A stretch of 52,298 nucleotides of DNA, taken from assembly GCA_004802705.1 (NCBI GenBank), contig SGPL01000210.1:1-52298 (forward strand). The letters are read 5' to 3'. A model generated the notes under the pieces. The model searched no databases, was not told the DNA's origin, and was given only the letters and a program-made list of their open reading frames with translations. How positions within the stretch are numbered: the first letter of the stretch is position 1; every line of letters starts with the position of its first letter. Position numbers and translations under genes: made by a program. The DNA comes from Bondarzewia mesenterica. Its lineage: Eukaryota; Basidiomycota; Agaricomycetes; Russulales; Bondarzewiaceae. Below, piece by piece: positions 1 through 10,130 of the stretch.

Positions 1-54
1 GAGGTCGAGGAGATTGAGGAGGGTGAATTGCTGGCCGGTGAGCAGGTGGTGTAG
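1..54 (+). CDS. possible 3' end of an acidic ORF entering from the left edge
   Basis: A reading frame is open from base 1 for 17 codons, ends in VEEIEEGELLAGEQVV and stops at TAG (52-54). It is rich in Glu and could be the C-terminal end of a gene lying left of the window. Too little is present to name it, and a chance open frame cannot be excluded. Confidence 0.2.
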   Translation, partial: EVEEIEEGELLAGEQVV

Positions 55-3000
55 ACGAGTGGGTCGCGCGCCGGGAGTCGGGATGGAAAATCGGTCGAAC
101 GGATCAGTCATATGCCCCATTTTCATTAGTACTACAACCATGCATCTTCGCCCTTATTTTTTTTTAGCCCATATTTCCGTGATCTTGAAATGAAATTGAC
201 GCCGTGTGGCATTTATTTATTCTGTTTCTGAGTGCTAAAAATAGCGGAAAAAAACAAAACAAAAAACATACAAAACACGCGGCGCCGCTGATTTATGCTT
301 TCGAAAAGGACGGCCGCTGGAAAAAAAAGTAGATACTGATTTAGCGGCAGAAAGGCAAATCTAAGTTGGCAAATTTGTCTGGCTTGATCAAACTGTGGAC
401 ACATCTTGTACTACTTAGTCTACTTTGAAAATGAACACTTGTCTGGTTTGACTCGCAGCAAGTAGGTTGCTGTCGGCACTGGGATTCCTTGCACAAGCCG
501 TGTAAGTCGCAAAAGTTCAAAAAAGGAAACCTGCCCTTTTGCTGATGGAGCATCAGTGAGCCCATCGATGTCACGCTGCCGGAAGGTGAGTGCACCTTGG
601 ATGCCTTATCTTTGCTGAGCGACAGCTTCTGCTAGGAAATGGACACCATTGAGGGTATCGTGGGGATGTTGGAGAGTGCAGGGACAGAGGATGACAATGA
701 GGGGATGAGGGGGACATGAATACCTGNGATGAGACGGANGAGATCGATGTCGGGATGGGACGGGATGGAAGATGCCAGCGTGCGAGGAGCCTGAGTCAGA
801 CACTCTGCACTTCAGCGGCCAAAGCGAACGAAGTGGACGACAAACACGGCAGCTGCCTTGGTGAGGAGCTGAGATCAATATCCGGATGATTCTGAAATTT
901 TGGCCGTTCAAGCCCATTCCAGGTTTGGGCTGCAAATGATTCCCAATTCAGAATTTTGGATTCATTTCTGATTCACTTCAGGACAGATCCGAATTCACTT
1001 TCAGAATGATTCTTATTTCTCACTCTCAGTCTCATCTCATACGAAGCCCTGGTGGTGTAGGTAGTTCCAGCCAAGTCCTGCTGCACGCTGGCCGCACCTC
1101 GACCAACAACCGCTGCATCCAGCTCGCGCGACTTACTCATCTCAAAAAACGGTCTCGACTTGCTCCCAGTTATATAAGGAAGTAGAGAGCAACAGGTAGG
1201 TAGCATCGCATCTGCTTTTTTCTGAGGCTGAGGCTTCACTTGGATCTTGCTGCTGGCTGGCTAGCTACAGGACTGGGACTACAGCTTATGACTGTTGGCT
1301 GAGGCTTCGTCTTTGGGGATTTGCATGTCTACCTGAGCTTGGTTTGATTGAAAATGCAAGACGGAAGGGGGAAGGGTGAAACATGTTAGATTTGGCTGAC
1401 TCCATTACACGTAGCTTAAGTTACATTAAGTGTATACATAATCTTAAGCCGCATTATGTAATAATTAAATAAATATTATTTCTGCTCATTTCTACAATGT
1501 AGTAAGAGAGAAAGATAATAATAATGTTAATTATTAATTATTTATAGTATTTTTCACAGCTATGTAGAAGTCTGTCCAGTTCTTATAATGCATTAAAAGA
1601 ACATTATTTTTGTTCAGTGCTTGCCATAACTTATCATATCCTTACCATATTAGAATGGTGCATTACCGACTCATATATGACATGTGTCTTTCTTATAGGT
1701 ATTGCATTGATTATAAGTTATTTTATTACAATATATTATATTATATTTTGTGATCCCTTTTTCTGATGTGTTGTCCTAAACCGCCAGGATGACTTTATCA
1801 GCCATCTCGTGATTTTATTTCCATATTTGGTATTCCATTATGGTCCGTCCCTCAATGGACCTCTGTCACTGCTGATCATCTACGTACTTGTCAACTAACT
1901 AAGTACGGTTGACGAGACGACCGAGGTTCGTTTTCCTACGCATCGTGCCAGTGGCACTTTAGCCCTAACATAGGGTTACCTCCACTTATGATAAATGAAA
2001 ATATTTATTAGCCAATTCACACAATTTATATGTCATTGATGAGCTTCAAAGGAGAAGAGCTCATCTGAAGCACTCAAATATTATTTTGGTGAGGAGATTA
2101 CCCGTGGGAACACTGCTTTTTGAAGATCTAAATTTACATTTTCCTTTTTTTGGATAAATATTTTAGTCATTTCTCCCATTTCCCAAATTAATTATTAATT
2201 GTTTAAATAATTTATAACTACATATAAGTGCGAACACATGTAATTCACTACTATTTTGATGAGTTGTACTACATACAAAATTCAGGAAAATACGAAATTT
2301 CTTAGTCAGCTCAATTGCCTTATTTAGTCTTAGCCAAAAATATTCTGAGTTAGACTTGGCACATCTCAGCCAGGGAAGATATCATAACTATTGCCAAGTA
2401 TGGCTAATCAAGCAAGATATAAAACTAATTTTCCGATATCTTTTCGAAAAAAATCAGTAAGTAGAGCTATATTTGCAAAGGGAGTTTCGAAAAATATTAT
2501 GTAATAAAATTAAGTCATAATTAAGGAAATACGCAGCCACAGCTTGTCGGCAAATCTCGGAGCCTCACTAACCTTTCAAAAGAGGAAATTATAACTTAGA
2601 CCTTCGCAAAACATTGTTCCCATGGCTNNNNTNNNNCANAAGAGGCATTATTTAAAATAAGACACNCTGAAGAGCTTCTGAATTCAATCTGGGCCTTAAA
2701 TTTNTAGAAGTTCTGTTGTTTTGTCTGAAATTTGGTAGAAATNTAAAAAAATCAGCAAGTCCGAAATTAAATATGGCAGGTTGGTCACATGTGCAACCAA
2801 ATTGAGCCNGAAACCTTTACTTTCAGCTGAGCTGAAGGTACTGAAAATTTCCTTCTAAGGAATTTTTTTTGCTAGTTCAGCTTGTCTGAAATAATAGGTT
2901 TCTTCTTATGATCAGTAAAGTTTCTCCTGATGCATAATATATAAATTTGGAAAGGCTGAAATTTAAAATTTCAGTAGTATTTTGGGGAAGTCTGAATATT

Positions 3001-3247
3001 TGCTGAAATTTTGAGGTTAAGATTGCTTTCAGAAAGGAATTGGCCAATTTGATATGGGTTAATGCCTGTTGTGCAGTATAGGACCGTCAAAACGAACACC
3101 CAAATTTGTGAGCAGGCTAGAATATTTTCTTCCACTTCAAAATGGGAAAAAATTTGAACAATCAAATTATACATATGTAAAGTATTCTAGAAAAAAGATA
3201 TGCAGTAAGAAAACTATAGATGCGTAAGGTGTTCAGAAAATGAGCGA
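55..3247. other. gene-poor, partly AT-rich stretch with N gaps
   Basis: I see no convincing gene here. The first 1.3 kb is of mixed composition with short antisense ORFs only. From about 1380 to 3240 the DNA is strongly AT-rich, lacks long frames, and is full of degenerate motifs such as CTGAAATTT around 2700-3010. Undetermined bases cluster at 726-739 and 2627-2810. It looks like decayed repeat or heterochromatin-like sequence beside the LTR element. Confidence 0.5.
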
Positions 3248-3421
3248 TGGAGCAGGCAAACCGTGCTCACTCTAAGACGCAGGAAGCAACTCGTGATGAT
3301 TCTCTACACGACGCGCACGCTACTCTAATGGCCTAACCCTAACCCTAACTTCTCCCAGACCTCCCAGCACGAGCCCTTGGTGCTCCACCTGACCTCTCTA
3401 TGACCTCTCCTCCCTACTCCA
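3248..3421 (-). repeat. 3' LTR of the Gypsy element
   Basis: 174 bp, starts TGGAG and ends CTCCA. It carries CCTAACCCTAACCCTAAC at 3332-3349, three units of the fungal telomere repeat. Compared with the other LTR this copy keeps the CpG sites. Confidence 0.93.
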
Positions 3422-3435
3422 TGTCCCCCACTCCT
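3422..3435 (-). promoter_or_regulatory. polypurine tract next to the 3' LTR
   Basis: Read on the minus strand this is AGGAGTGGGGGACA, almost all purine, directly abutting the inner edge of the 3' LTR, where plus-strand priming is expected in an LTR retroelement. Confidence 0.65.
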
Positions 3436-3607
3436 AATGGCAGCGTCCCCGCTGCCACCTGATGAAACCGACTCTGTCACCATTCTTCCACCTTGCCGAT
3501 GATGTCTTGAGTCATGTCTAGGCCACGGCATATCGGCCAGGTGGGAGATAGAAGAGGCGCATGCGAAGCGTAAATGCCGTTAAGAAGATAGACAACGAAA
3601 TGATGGG

Positions 3608-3614
3608 TATAAAA
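3608..3614 (+). promoter_or_regulatory. TATA-like box of a possible plus-strand gene
   Basis: TATAAAA lies about 65 bp upstream of a leader (TTCTTTACCATCAACGACC then ATG at 3674-3676) that resembles fungal gene starts. That first ATG opens only an 8-codon upstream ORF. A candidate 5'-leader intron GTGAGT...TAG (about 3710-3766) then leads to the ORF at 3779. Confidence 0.35.
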
Positions 3615-3778
3615 TGATTGTGGGTTTTGAGAAAGCATAGTCCAACTCCAGCACATTCTTTACCATCAACGACCATGAACTCTAATATTTCACTCAACTA
3701 AGTGTCTGTGGTGAGTGATCAGAATCTGTTCTGCTGAGTGAGGGTTGAATGCATGAGGGGATGTAGGTGGGAACGACT

Positions 3779-4135
3779 ATGATCGATGATTCCCTCTACT
3801 ACCTGCGTGCGCGGCCTGAGTTGCATAGGCATGAAGTCAGGGCTCCTCGCTGTTGGCGAGTAGAGTTCGCACCAGATGCTGATGCGGCTGTGCGAAAGGG
3901 CATGCGAGTGTTCGCAAAGTATGGGATGCATAGGCTTATGGGTAGAGTGCAGGAGGTTGTGATGCGTACGCGGGCGTTCGTCATATACAGAGTGGAGGGT
4001 GAAGGTACTGGCAATATGTCGGGTTTAGAGTGGGAGTTAGCAGTGTCGTGGGCGTGGGCAGTGGTGGAGCCAGAAGAGCGGGCTGAGGAATTTGAAGTGC
4101 CGATAGAGGAAGCAGAGTTGGTGTCTATTTCATAG
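3779..4135 (+). CDS. 118-residue ORF antisense to the 3' region of the Gypsy element
   Basis: An ATG frame of 118 codons lies between the integrase end (4270) and the polypurine tract, on the strand opposite to gag-pol. The product is acidic at its C-terminus and rich in Val, Arg and Glu (for example GMRVFAKYGMHRLMG near the middle). I do not recognise the family. It is preceded by a TATA box, a leader and a plausible 5'-UTR intron, which is why I list it rather than treat it as a shadow. The competing minus-strand frame (3799-4149) is low in complexity and has no start context. It could be a captured host fragment, an accessory antisense ORF of the element, or chance. Confidence 0.35.
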   Translation: MIDDSLYYLRARPELHRHEVRAPRCWRVEFAPDADAAVRKGMRVFAKYGMHRLMGRVQEVVMRTRAFVIYRVEGEGTGNMSGLEWELAVSWAWAVVEPEERAEEFEVPIEEAELVSIS

Positions 4136-4269
4136 AAGGAGTGGGTCAAGCGGTTTTTGTTTGGATGTTTTGGATTATAAGTAGTGTGGGCGAATCGTGA
4201 GTTGGTGGGGGTTCAAATCATTGTCTTTCTTGTGTTGCGTAGGCATTGTCTATAACACTCGTTCCTATT

Positions 4270-7200
4270 TTATGCGTCTGAGTCAGAACCATTCAGTTCA
4301 TCGTCATCTAAGTCTGCTGTTGTGCTGGTCGCATTGTTTTCAGCGCGTGGGTTGTGTTCATCATCTAGGGTTATCACCGGGTTCGGCAATGCTGGTATCT
4401 CATTTGGCATGTGAAGGCTTGCTATGAAAGTGTTTTGGTTGGCAGATAACAAAGTGCCAGGGCGAGGGATAAAGGCCTGAAGCCGACGGGCATGAATTGT
4501 TGCACGAAGGAGTGTGCCACTAAGTGTTGCCACGGTGTACGAGTTGAGTATGCAGCTGACGACACGATATGGCTCAGACCATCGAGGAAGAAGTTTGCGC
4601 AAGGCCTTGAAAGTGTATTCAAGGTCGTTCCTGTAGATCTGTACCAGCTGTCCTGGTGTGAATATGACTTCCTTTGGTGCACACTGGAGGACTTTTTTGT
4701 CAAATGCTGCCTTTCATTGTGCTGCATGATGTCGTGCATGATGATAGCTATCCAAGTGCTGTTGTTCGACGTAGGCAACATGTGTTACCGCATCCGTGAG
4801 TTTAATGGGAGTAGTGCTATAGTCTGTGGGTGTGGGGGGTGTATTGATGACAAGGCCGAAGAAGAGTTCTGTGGGTGAGAATTTGAGTGCTGGAAGGATT
4901 CGGTTGTTAATTGATCGTAAGGCCTCATCGAGGTGGTCAGGCCATGATCATGGGATCTGCTCGTCAGTCATGGTCACATAACCATCCTCACTAAGATCAG
5001 GGGCACATAAGTGCTTCAGAGTGCGCAGGAGCAGTTTGTTGCTGCCTTCAATCAGCCCATTTACCCATGGGGAATAGGCAGACACGAGTTGATACTTAGT
5101 GTCCACCGATGTGCACCAGTTCCGCACTAGATCGTTGTTGAAATGAGATCTGCCGTCTGTCATAAAGGTTTCCGGTGCACGTCTGGCTTGTGACTGAATG
5201 CGATCAAGGCCATCGAGGGTTGTTTTCGCTGTGCCCGAAGCTTTGTATTTGAATGCCCATAGGTGTTGTGACATAGTGTCAATCCAGACCCCTAAGGTGT
5301 GATAGCCACCTTTGCCTGTCAGAAGCTTTAGATAGTCGGCAATCAGCAGTTCGAGTGGATGTCATCGAGTGATTGGCTCAAGTAAGGAGTGGAGGTGCGT
5401 CGCGCCAAAATTCTTGCATTGGGGACATTCTTGGAGTGCTGTGATAATAGACTGGTCGAGTTTTGGGCCGCAGACCACGTCCAGCAGGGCTAGTTTTGTT
5501 AAGTCACGGCCCCAGTGCCCATTAGAGGTATGTTGTAGGTGGGCGCGCTCCACTGCCTTAGTTTGCGTGATGCATTCTCGCCGTGCACGCGCTCTGGTAG
5601 TGATACCTCCACCTAGTCACCACAATGTATCGCCTTCAATCAGGTAGCCATTGGCACGATGTTTAGCCCTCCGCTGTATGCGTGCTGACTTCTCGGTGTT
5701 ATGTCCCAGTAGCACATCAATTGTATCCATCCACAGAGGTTCGAGAGCATACCTCTTTCGAAGGGCATCGTAATTTGCCTCTGTGGTGTCAGATTCAGTG
5801 ATGTAGAAGAGATCGTGCACCAATCCAGTAGAGGTTTCCCAGCCTGGTTCGACTGACCAGTCACTGCCATCACCAGTTCATTGGTCTGTGTTCTCACTTT
5901 GTTGGCTAAGGCCGTCTCCGACTAGATTGATTCGTCCAAAGATGTGGCGGACATCAACGATATTGTATCCGAGAATTCCGTCGCGCCATCGGGCATGTGT
6001 CGCATTAAGGTCCGTGTTAAGGATAAAGTCACGCAGTGCCTGGCAGTCAGTTTCGAGTTCGATGGGAAAGCCCCAGATGACATTGTTGAACTGGTCTAAG
6101 GCGAACTTCAATGCTGCAAATTCTAAAAGGAATGGTTTGTAACGCTCCTCAGAACGGGATGTGCGTTTGGAGGCAAATGCGATAGGGTGAACGCGGGTGA
6201 TAGCCTTGCCACCAGGTAGTGTTGAGGTGAACCGTTGGGCGAGTACTCCACCGAAACCTTCCTTGCAACCATCCGTGGTTATAATGAATGGGGTTCCGTT
6301 GAATTTTGGCCTGCGCAGGACCGGTTCACGAGTCAAGGCCGCCTTGAGTGCAAGGAAGGACTTTTGATGTTTTTGTATCCATACTGAGTTGTCGAGGTGG
6401 GAGCCCCGCATTATGCGCCGCCAAACAGCTTTGCCCGCATGTTTGGGAATATCTGCATTGCGGAGCAAGTCAGTGAGTGGGCGAGCGATCAGGCTGTAGT
6501 GGTGGATGAGGCCTCAAAAGTGTCCAGTAAGGCCAGTGAAGGAGCTGAGTTCCAATAGTGTTGTGGAGCGTGGCCAGTCCACTACAGCAGAGAGTTTGCT
6601 GAGATCAGGCTTGATGTCATCAGCACCGATGCGTGAACCTGCAAAAACAGCTTCTGTCATGAAGAACTGGCACTTGGTTGCAGATAGGGATAGTCCCGCA
6701 TCAATTATCCGCTGCAACAGTGTTGACAGATGATGTAGCTTCTCCTTAAAGTCATCGCCAGCCATGCCTCCATCGTCAACGAAGAGTTCGAATAGAAGGC
6801 CAATGAGGTCACCCAGGCAGTCGGCTGTAAGTTGCGCAAAGCGCGTTGGTGCACCTGTGAGGCTGAACGGCATGCAGACGTTCGTGTAAAATCCACGACC
6901 TTCGACGTAAAATGCAAGGTATGGTTGGATAGTGGGATCAGTTTCAACTGCGTAGAATCCTGATGCGAAATCAAATACGGAGACCCATCGGTGACCATAG
7001 AGTCATTGCTGTTTGAGTCGGATGTCACCTTGGGGCATTGGGGGAACCTGTGTAACACGATTGAGTTGGTCGTAGTTTTGACAGATTCGCCACTTTGGCT
7101 TTGGGATGGGCTTCGGTGTAGTGGTAGCTGGCTGCAGAGCTGGCCGGGATGGTAGGTCAAATGTGGTGGGGTCGATGTTATGTGCAATACACTCATCGTT

Positions 7201-8373
7201 GAGGCGATGCTGGAGTTCTTCAATAGTGAGTCCAGATTCTGCGTCATGTGCCTTTTGAGCAAGGGTCATCGAGGATACGCATTTGATGTTTTCCGGAGCA
7301 ATTGGGGTGATGATGCCTGCAGCTGTCATCTCATCTATAACTGGGTATAGCCACTCACGCTGGGGAGTTGTCAAGGGTCGTTGTCGTATTTTGGTGCTGA
7401 ACATCGCATCTGGGGGAATTTTGAGTATGTGTGTTGCACCCTTCATGGCATTTACTTCTGAAATGGACAGTGCGAATGCAGCTGCTTTTTGCTCGATTAG
7501 GTTCTCTACACGAGTGCGTTGGTCGGGTGTTAAGTCAGTGCCGATGCGAATGGCCTTGAGTAGGGCTGCCACGCGTGCTGGAGCCTGCGGGTCTGTGTGG
7601 CGAGTGAAGATGGAGGGGTCATTTGATAGCTGTGGAAGGTGGAGCTGTTCTACACCGGCATCGCTGCTGTCAATCTCGGTATTGACATATGCAACATTAG
7701 GTGGCTGCGTGAGTTCTGGTTGCTTCGAGGAGTGTGGACTCCCTTCTGGTATGACTGCATGCTGTTTTATGTCGAGTATGAGGTTGACGTCCATCGTATC
7801 AGCTATTCGGGCATAGTGCACCAGGTGCAGTTGGTTGGTGAGTGTTTTTGAGTTAGTTGCATTGGCGACCCAGACGGTGTCCTCCGTGTAGTTGTGAATG
7901 GCGTTAAAAGTGATGAGGAGTGGTTTTCTGAAGAGGAATGACCAGCCTCCGCCACTGTTAAACACCTCGAACTCACCCTTCGCCCGGACACTTCCCAATT
8001 GTATGGTGCCCTGCCACCTCGCCTCTGACTTGATCACTGTCCCATTAGCCATGCGCAAGCGTTTAGTTGAATGTCCCCAGCCTGACAAACAGTGCTTGAT
8101 TTTGGCAAAAATAGTAGAGCACATTGCGCCCACCATTGCACCATCATCGAATAAGCTGTGCATGCGCACCACCTCTCCATTTGGTCCATCGAGCGAAATT
8201 TCGTGTACAAATAGGGTGCACTGCTTGTTGGGTGAGTTTGGGTCTGCCACGGTATACAGGTCAATAATGTCGTATTGCTCATGTTTGACAGCGGTTTCGT
8301 TACAACTAGAAGACATGGGCGGGGAGTCAGCAGGCATGTGCGTACGAGATTCCCTGTCACAGGCAGGGACCAC
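4270..8373 (-). pseudogene. pol: Gypsy pol polyprotein (PR-RT-RH-INT) with seven in-frame TGA codons
   Basis: A single minus-strand frame runs from the protease region to TAA at 4270-4272. Protease: LFDDGA (retropepsin-type active site) near 8150. Reverse transcriptase: WRICQNYDQLNRV, the FDFASGFY motif, and catalytic FVDDGG near 6780. RNase H follows (ITTDGCKEGFGGVLA, ELETDC). Integrase has an HHCC-type zinc region (HLQHTSNGHWGRD...CPQC near 5430-5540), a D,D-E core (WIDTMS; MTDGRSHF; SPWVNGLIEGSNK) and an SH3-like tail (LPRWSEPYRVV). The frame is interrupted only by TGA, at 7003-7005, 6514-6516, 5878-5880, 5617-5619, 5362-5364, 4948-4950 and 4714-4716. Each sits where Arg is expected (for example TGHF-stop-GLI), as CGA to TGA changes would give. 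Domains are otherwise complete, so inactivation is recent. Confidence 0.93.
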
Positions 8374-8636
8374 TAAAGAGTCTGAGTCCTTGTTCTCATG
8401 GGCTGCCTGCTGACTTTCTAAGCAGATGGCCCTTCCCCATTTCCCTGTTCGTCTCTAGTCTCTCCTCCCTCTCTTTGGTCTCATGGTATCCTCGCTTCCC
8501 ATCTAAAGTCCTCTTTGGTGACATATCAGATTGGTGCAGTGGCAGGGCGATTGAAAGGACCCAGTTCTTTATTGCAGATTGATCGCCAGGCCATCTCCCG
8601 TACGCTGATGTGTTCTGGAGCACCTTCTGGGACTGT

Positions 8637-9656
8637 GCAGTTGATGCGACGGTGGCCAGTCATTCCACAGTGGAAGCATTCACTGGAGCAAATGCTTGCT
8701 GTTCCGAGTCAAAGAGATTATGGCGTGGTTTCGGTGACTCGTCCATTGATGCCTACCCAGCTGTAGACGGCCTCTCTGTATGCACGGCGGCCCTCTTCTG
8801 TGTTCGAGTGGTGGATTTGACTGTGCACGCATTCGCGTAGAGCATTCAAGCGGTCCGGTGTTATTGGTTCACGAAAGGTAGGTGGTCGCATGCTGGTATC
8901 AGGGCGGCGTGTCCCTTGCTCAGTGAAATTGTGATTTCCACTCATTTGATATTGGGGGGATGTCGGCTGAGTCCGCTGTGTAGCGGGATGTGGGCTCGAA
9001 CTGAGTGATTTCAACGAGTTGATGTTGGCAGATCGGAAGGCGGTGGCCAATTGAAGGACGGAAGCCTCAATGTCCCTGTCCTTTCTCGCCTTCTCTGCAC
9101 CCTCACAAACGCGCTGTGGGTCAAGTTCTCTGACGGCCTTGCAGAACACCGTCCAGTTGTCCTGCTCGGTGCTGACGAGGTCCTTTAAAAATAGTGGAAA
9201 CGAGTCGTGCACCTGCCATATCGACTCCTTGGAGTTCTTCATTTTTGCTTCTTCTGCCAGGTGCAGCACTCCTGCTGCCCATGTGACGTGGTACCAGACC
9301 TCCTGGTCGCCGACTTTCACCTTCGATCTTAGCTTATCCAGATCGATTCGCTTCCCATACAACTCTCTTTGTATCTCCATTCCAGATTTCTTGGCTGGTG
9401 GCATCGCAGGCCATCGCGTGCTGAATGCGGTTTGCAGCGTGGGCCAGGTTGCCTTTTCCGAGTCAGGCAGTTCGAGGAACCAGTCATCGGCCTCGGATCC
9501 GGTGCTGAGATTATCGGCAAACATTTCAATTTTCTGGGTGTCTGTGGCAATGTCGGTGAATGTGCGCATTGCACTACGCAACTGGTGAATGAAGTTTTGA
9601 GGGTTTTCCCCTGTGCAGCCATCACCGTGGAACATTGGTGGTAGGGCGTTGGCCAT
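8637..9656 (-). pseudogene. gag: Gypsy gag with CCHC zinc knuckle, frameshifted
   Basis: The capsid part is open for 312 codons from ATG at 9656 (start MANALPPMFHGDG) to TAA at 8718. It shows the usual Gypsy capsid composition, with Trp-rich stretches (DDWFLELPDSEKATWPTL) and a Ser/Thr/Pro linker. The reading then continues in another frame (DESPKPRHNLFDSEQQAF) and the zinc knuckle C-x2-C-x4-H-x4-C (CFHCGMTGHRRINC, 8637-8678) lies in a third register. At least two small indels therefore separate capsid from nucleocapsid. No programmed slippery site is obvious, so I treat these as decay. The piece between the knuckle and pol (about 8380-8630) is a poorly defined linker. Confidence 0.85.
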
Positions 9657-9939
9657 GGCTCATGAGCGGTGTGTGATATGCGGGTCAGATGAGGGTGGGA
9701 GGTGGACGGGGTTTGGTAGAGGTGGTAGTGCCTCTGTGTTGTTGATATGTCGTGCTGTGAATTGCCCATTTGTAGCTCGGAGTTGACGCTGTTGAGACAG
9801 AGTGACTATGTGTTCTGGAGCTATAGATTAGGCTGATTCAGGCCGTTGCTAGACGAAAAACTCCAAACACGGGTTGACACTAAGGACACGTAGTACACAA
9901 GACTCAAGAGATGAAAAGCGGAAAGTGTGGATTGAATCA

Positions 9940-9953
9940 CACGCTCATCACCA
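9940..9953 (-). promoter_or_regulatory. primer-binding site of the Gypsy element
   Basis: Read on the minus strand the site is TGGTGATGAGCGTG, three bases inside the 5' LTR. It begins with TGG, the complement of a tRNA 3' CCA end. The priming tRNA cannot be named from this sequence alone. Confidence 0.6.
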
Positions 9954-9956
9954 CGA

Positions 9957-10130
9957 TGGAGCAGGCAAACCGTGCTCACTCTAAGACGCAAGAAGCAACT
10001 CATAATGATTCTCTACATGACATGCACGCTACTCTAATGGCCTAACCCTAACCCTAACCTCTCCCAGACCTCCCAGCACGAGCCCTTGGTGCTCCACCTG
10101 ACCTCTCTATGACCTCTCCTCCCTACTCCA
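9957..10130 (-). repeat. 5' LTR of the Gypsy element
   Basis: 174 bp, TGGAG...CTCCA, with the telomere-like block at 10041-10058. Six of the seven differences from the 3' LTR are G:C to A:T in this copy, four of them at CpG. Its outer edge supplies the last codons and stop of the neighbouring interrupted gene. Confidence 0.93.

Larger units (their letters stand above)
3248..10130 (-). mobile_element. Ty3/Gypsy LTR retrotransposon, near full length, decayed
   Basis: Two 174-bp direct repeats with perfect terminal inverted pentamers (TGGAG...CTCCA) bound a 6.88-kb unit read on the minus strand. In element order the parts are 5' LTR (10130-9957), primer-binding site, gag with CCHC knuckle, protease, reverse transcriptase, RNase H, integrase, a 3' region, polypurine tract and 3' LTR (3421-3248). 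The order PR-RT-RH-INT is that of Gypsy (Metaviridae-type) elements. Copy state is non-functional: gag is frameshifted and pol carries seven in-frame TGA codons. The LTRs differ at 7 of 174 positions, all transitions. No 5-bp target duplication is seen (AGCGA left, ACGTG right). Confidence 0.93.

Noticed and set aside
7283..7816. 177-codon plus ORF inside the Gypsy pol
   Set aside because: Antisense shadow of the protease/RT coding frame; no start context, and the minus frame carries all recognisable motifs.
4270..8373. TGA readthrough or selenocysteine recoding in pol
   Set aside because: Seven readthrough events in one polyprotein would be unworkable, host genes in the window use TGA as a normal stop, and all sites fit CGA to TGA mutation.
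9070..9588. 172-codon plus ORF inside gag
   Set aside because: Antisense of the capsid frame without family features.
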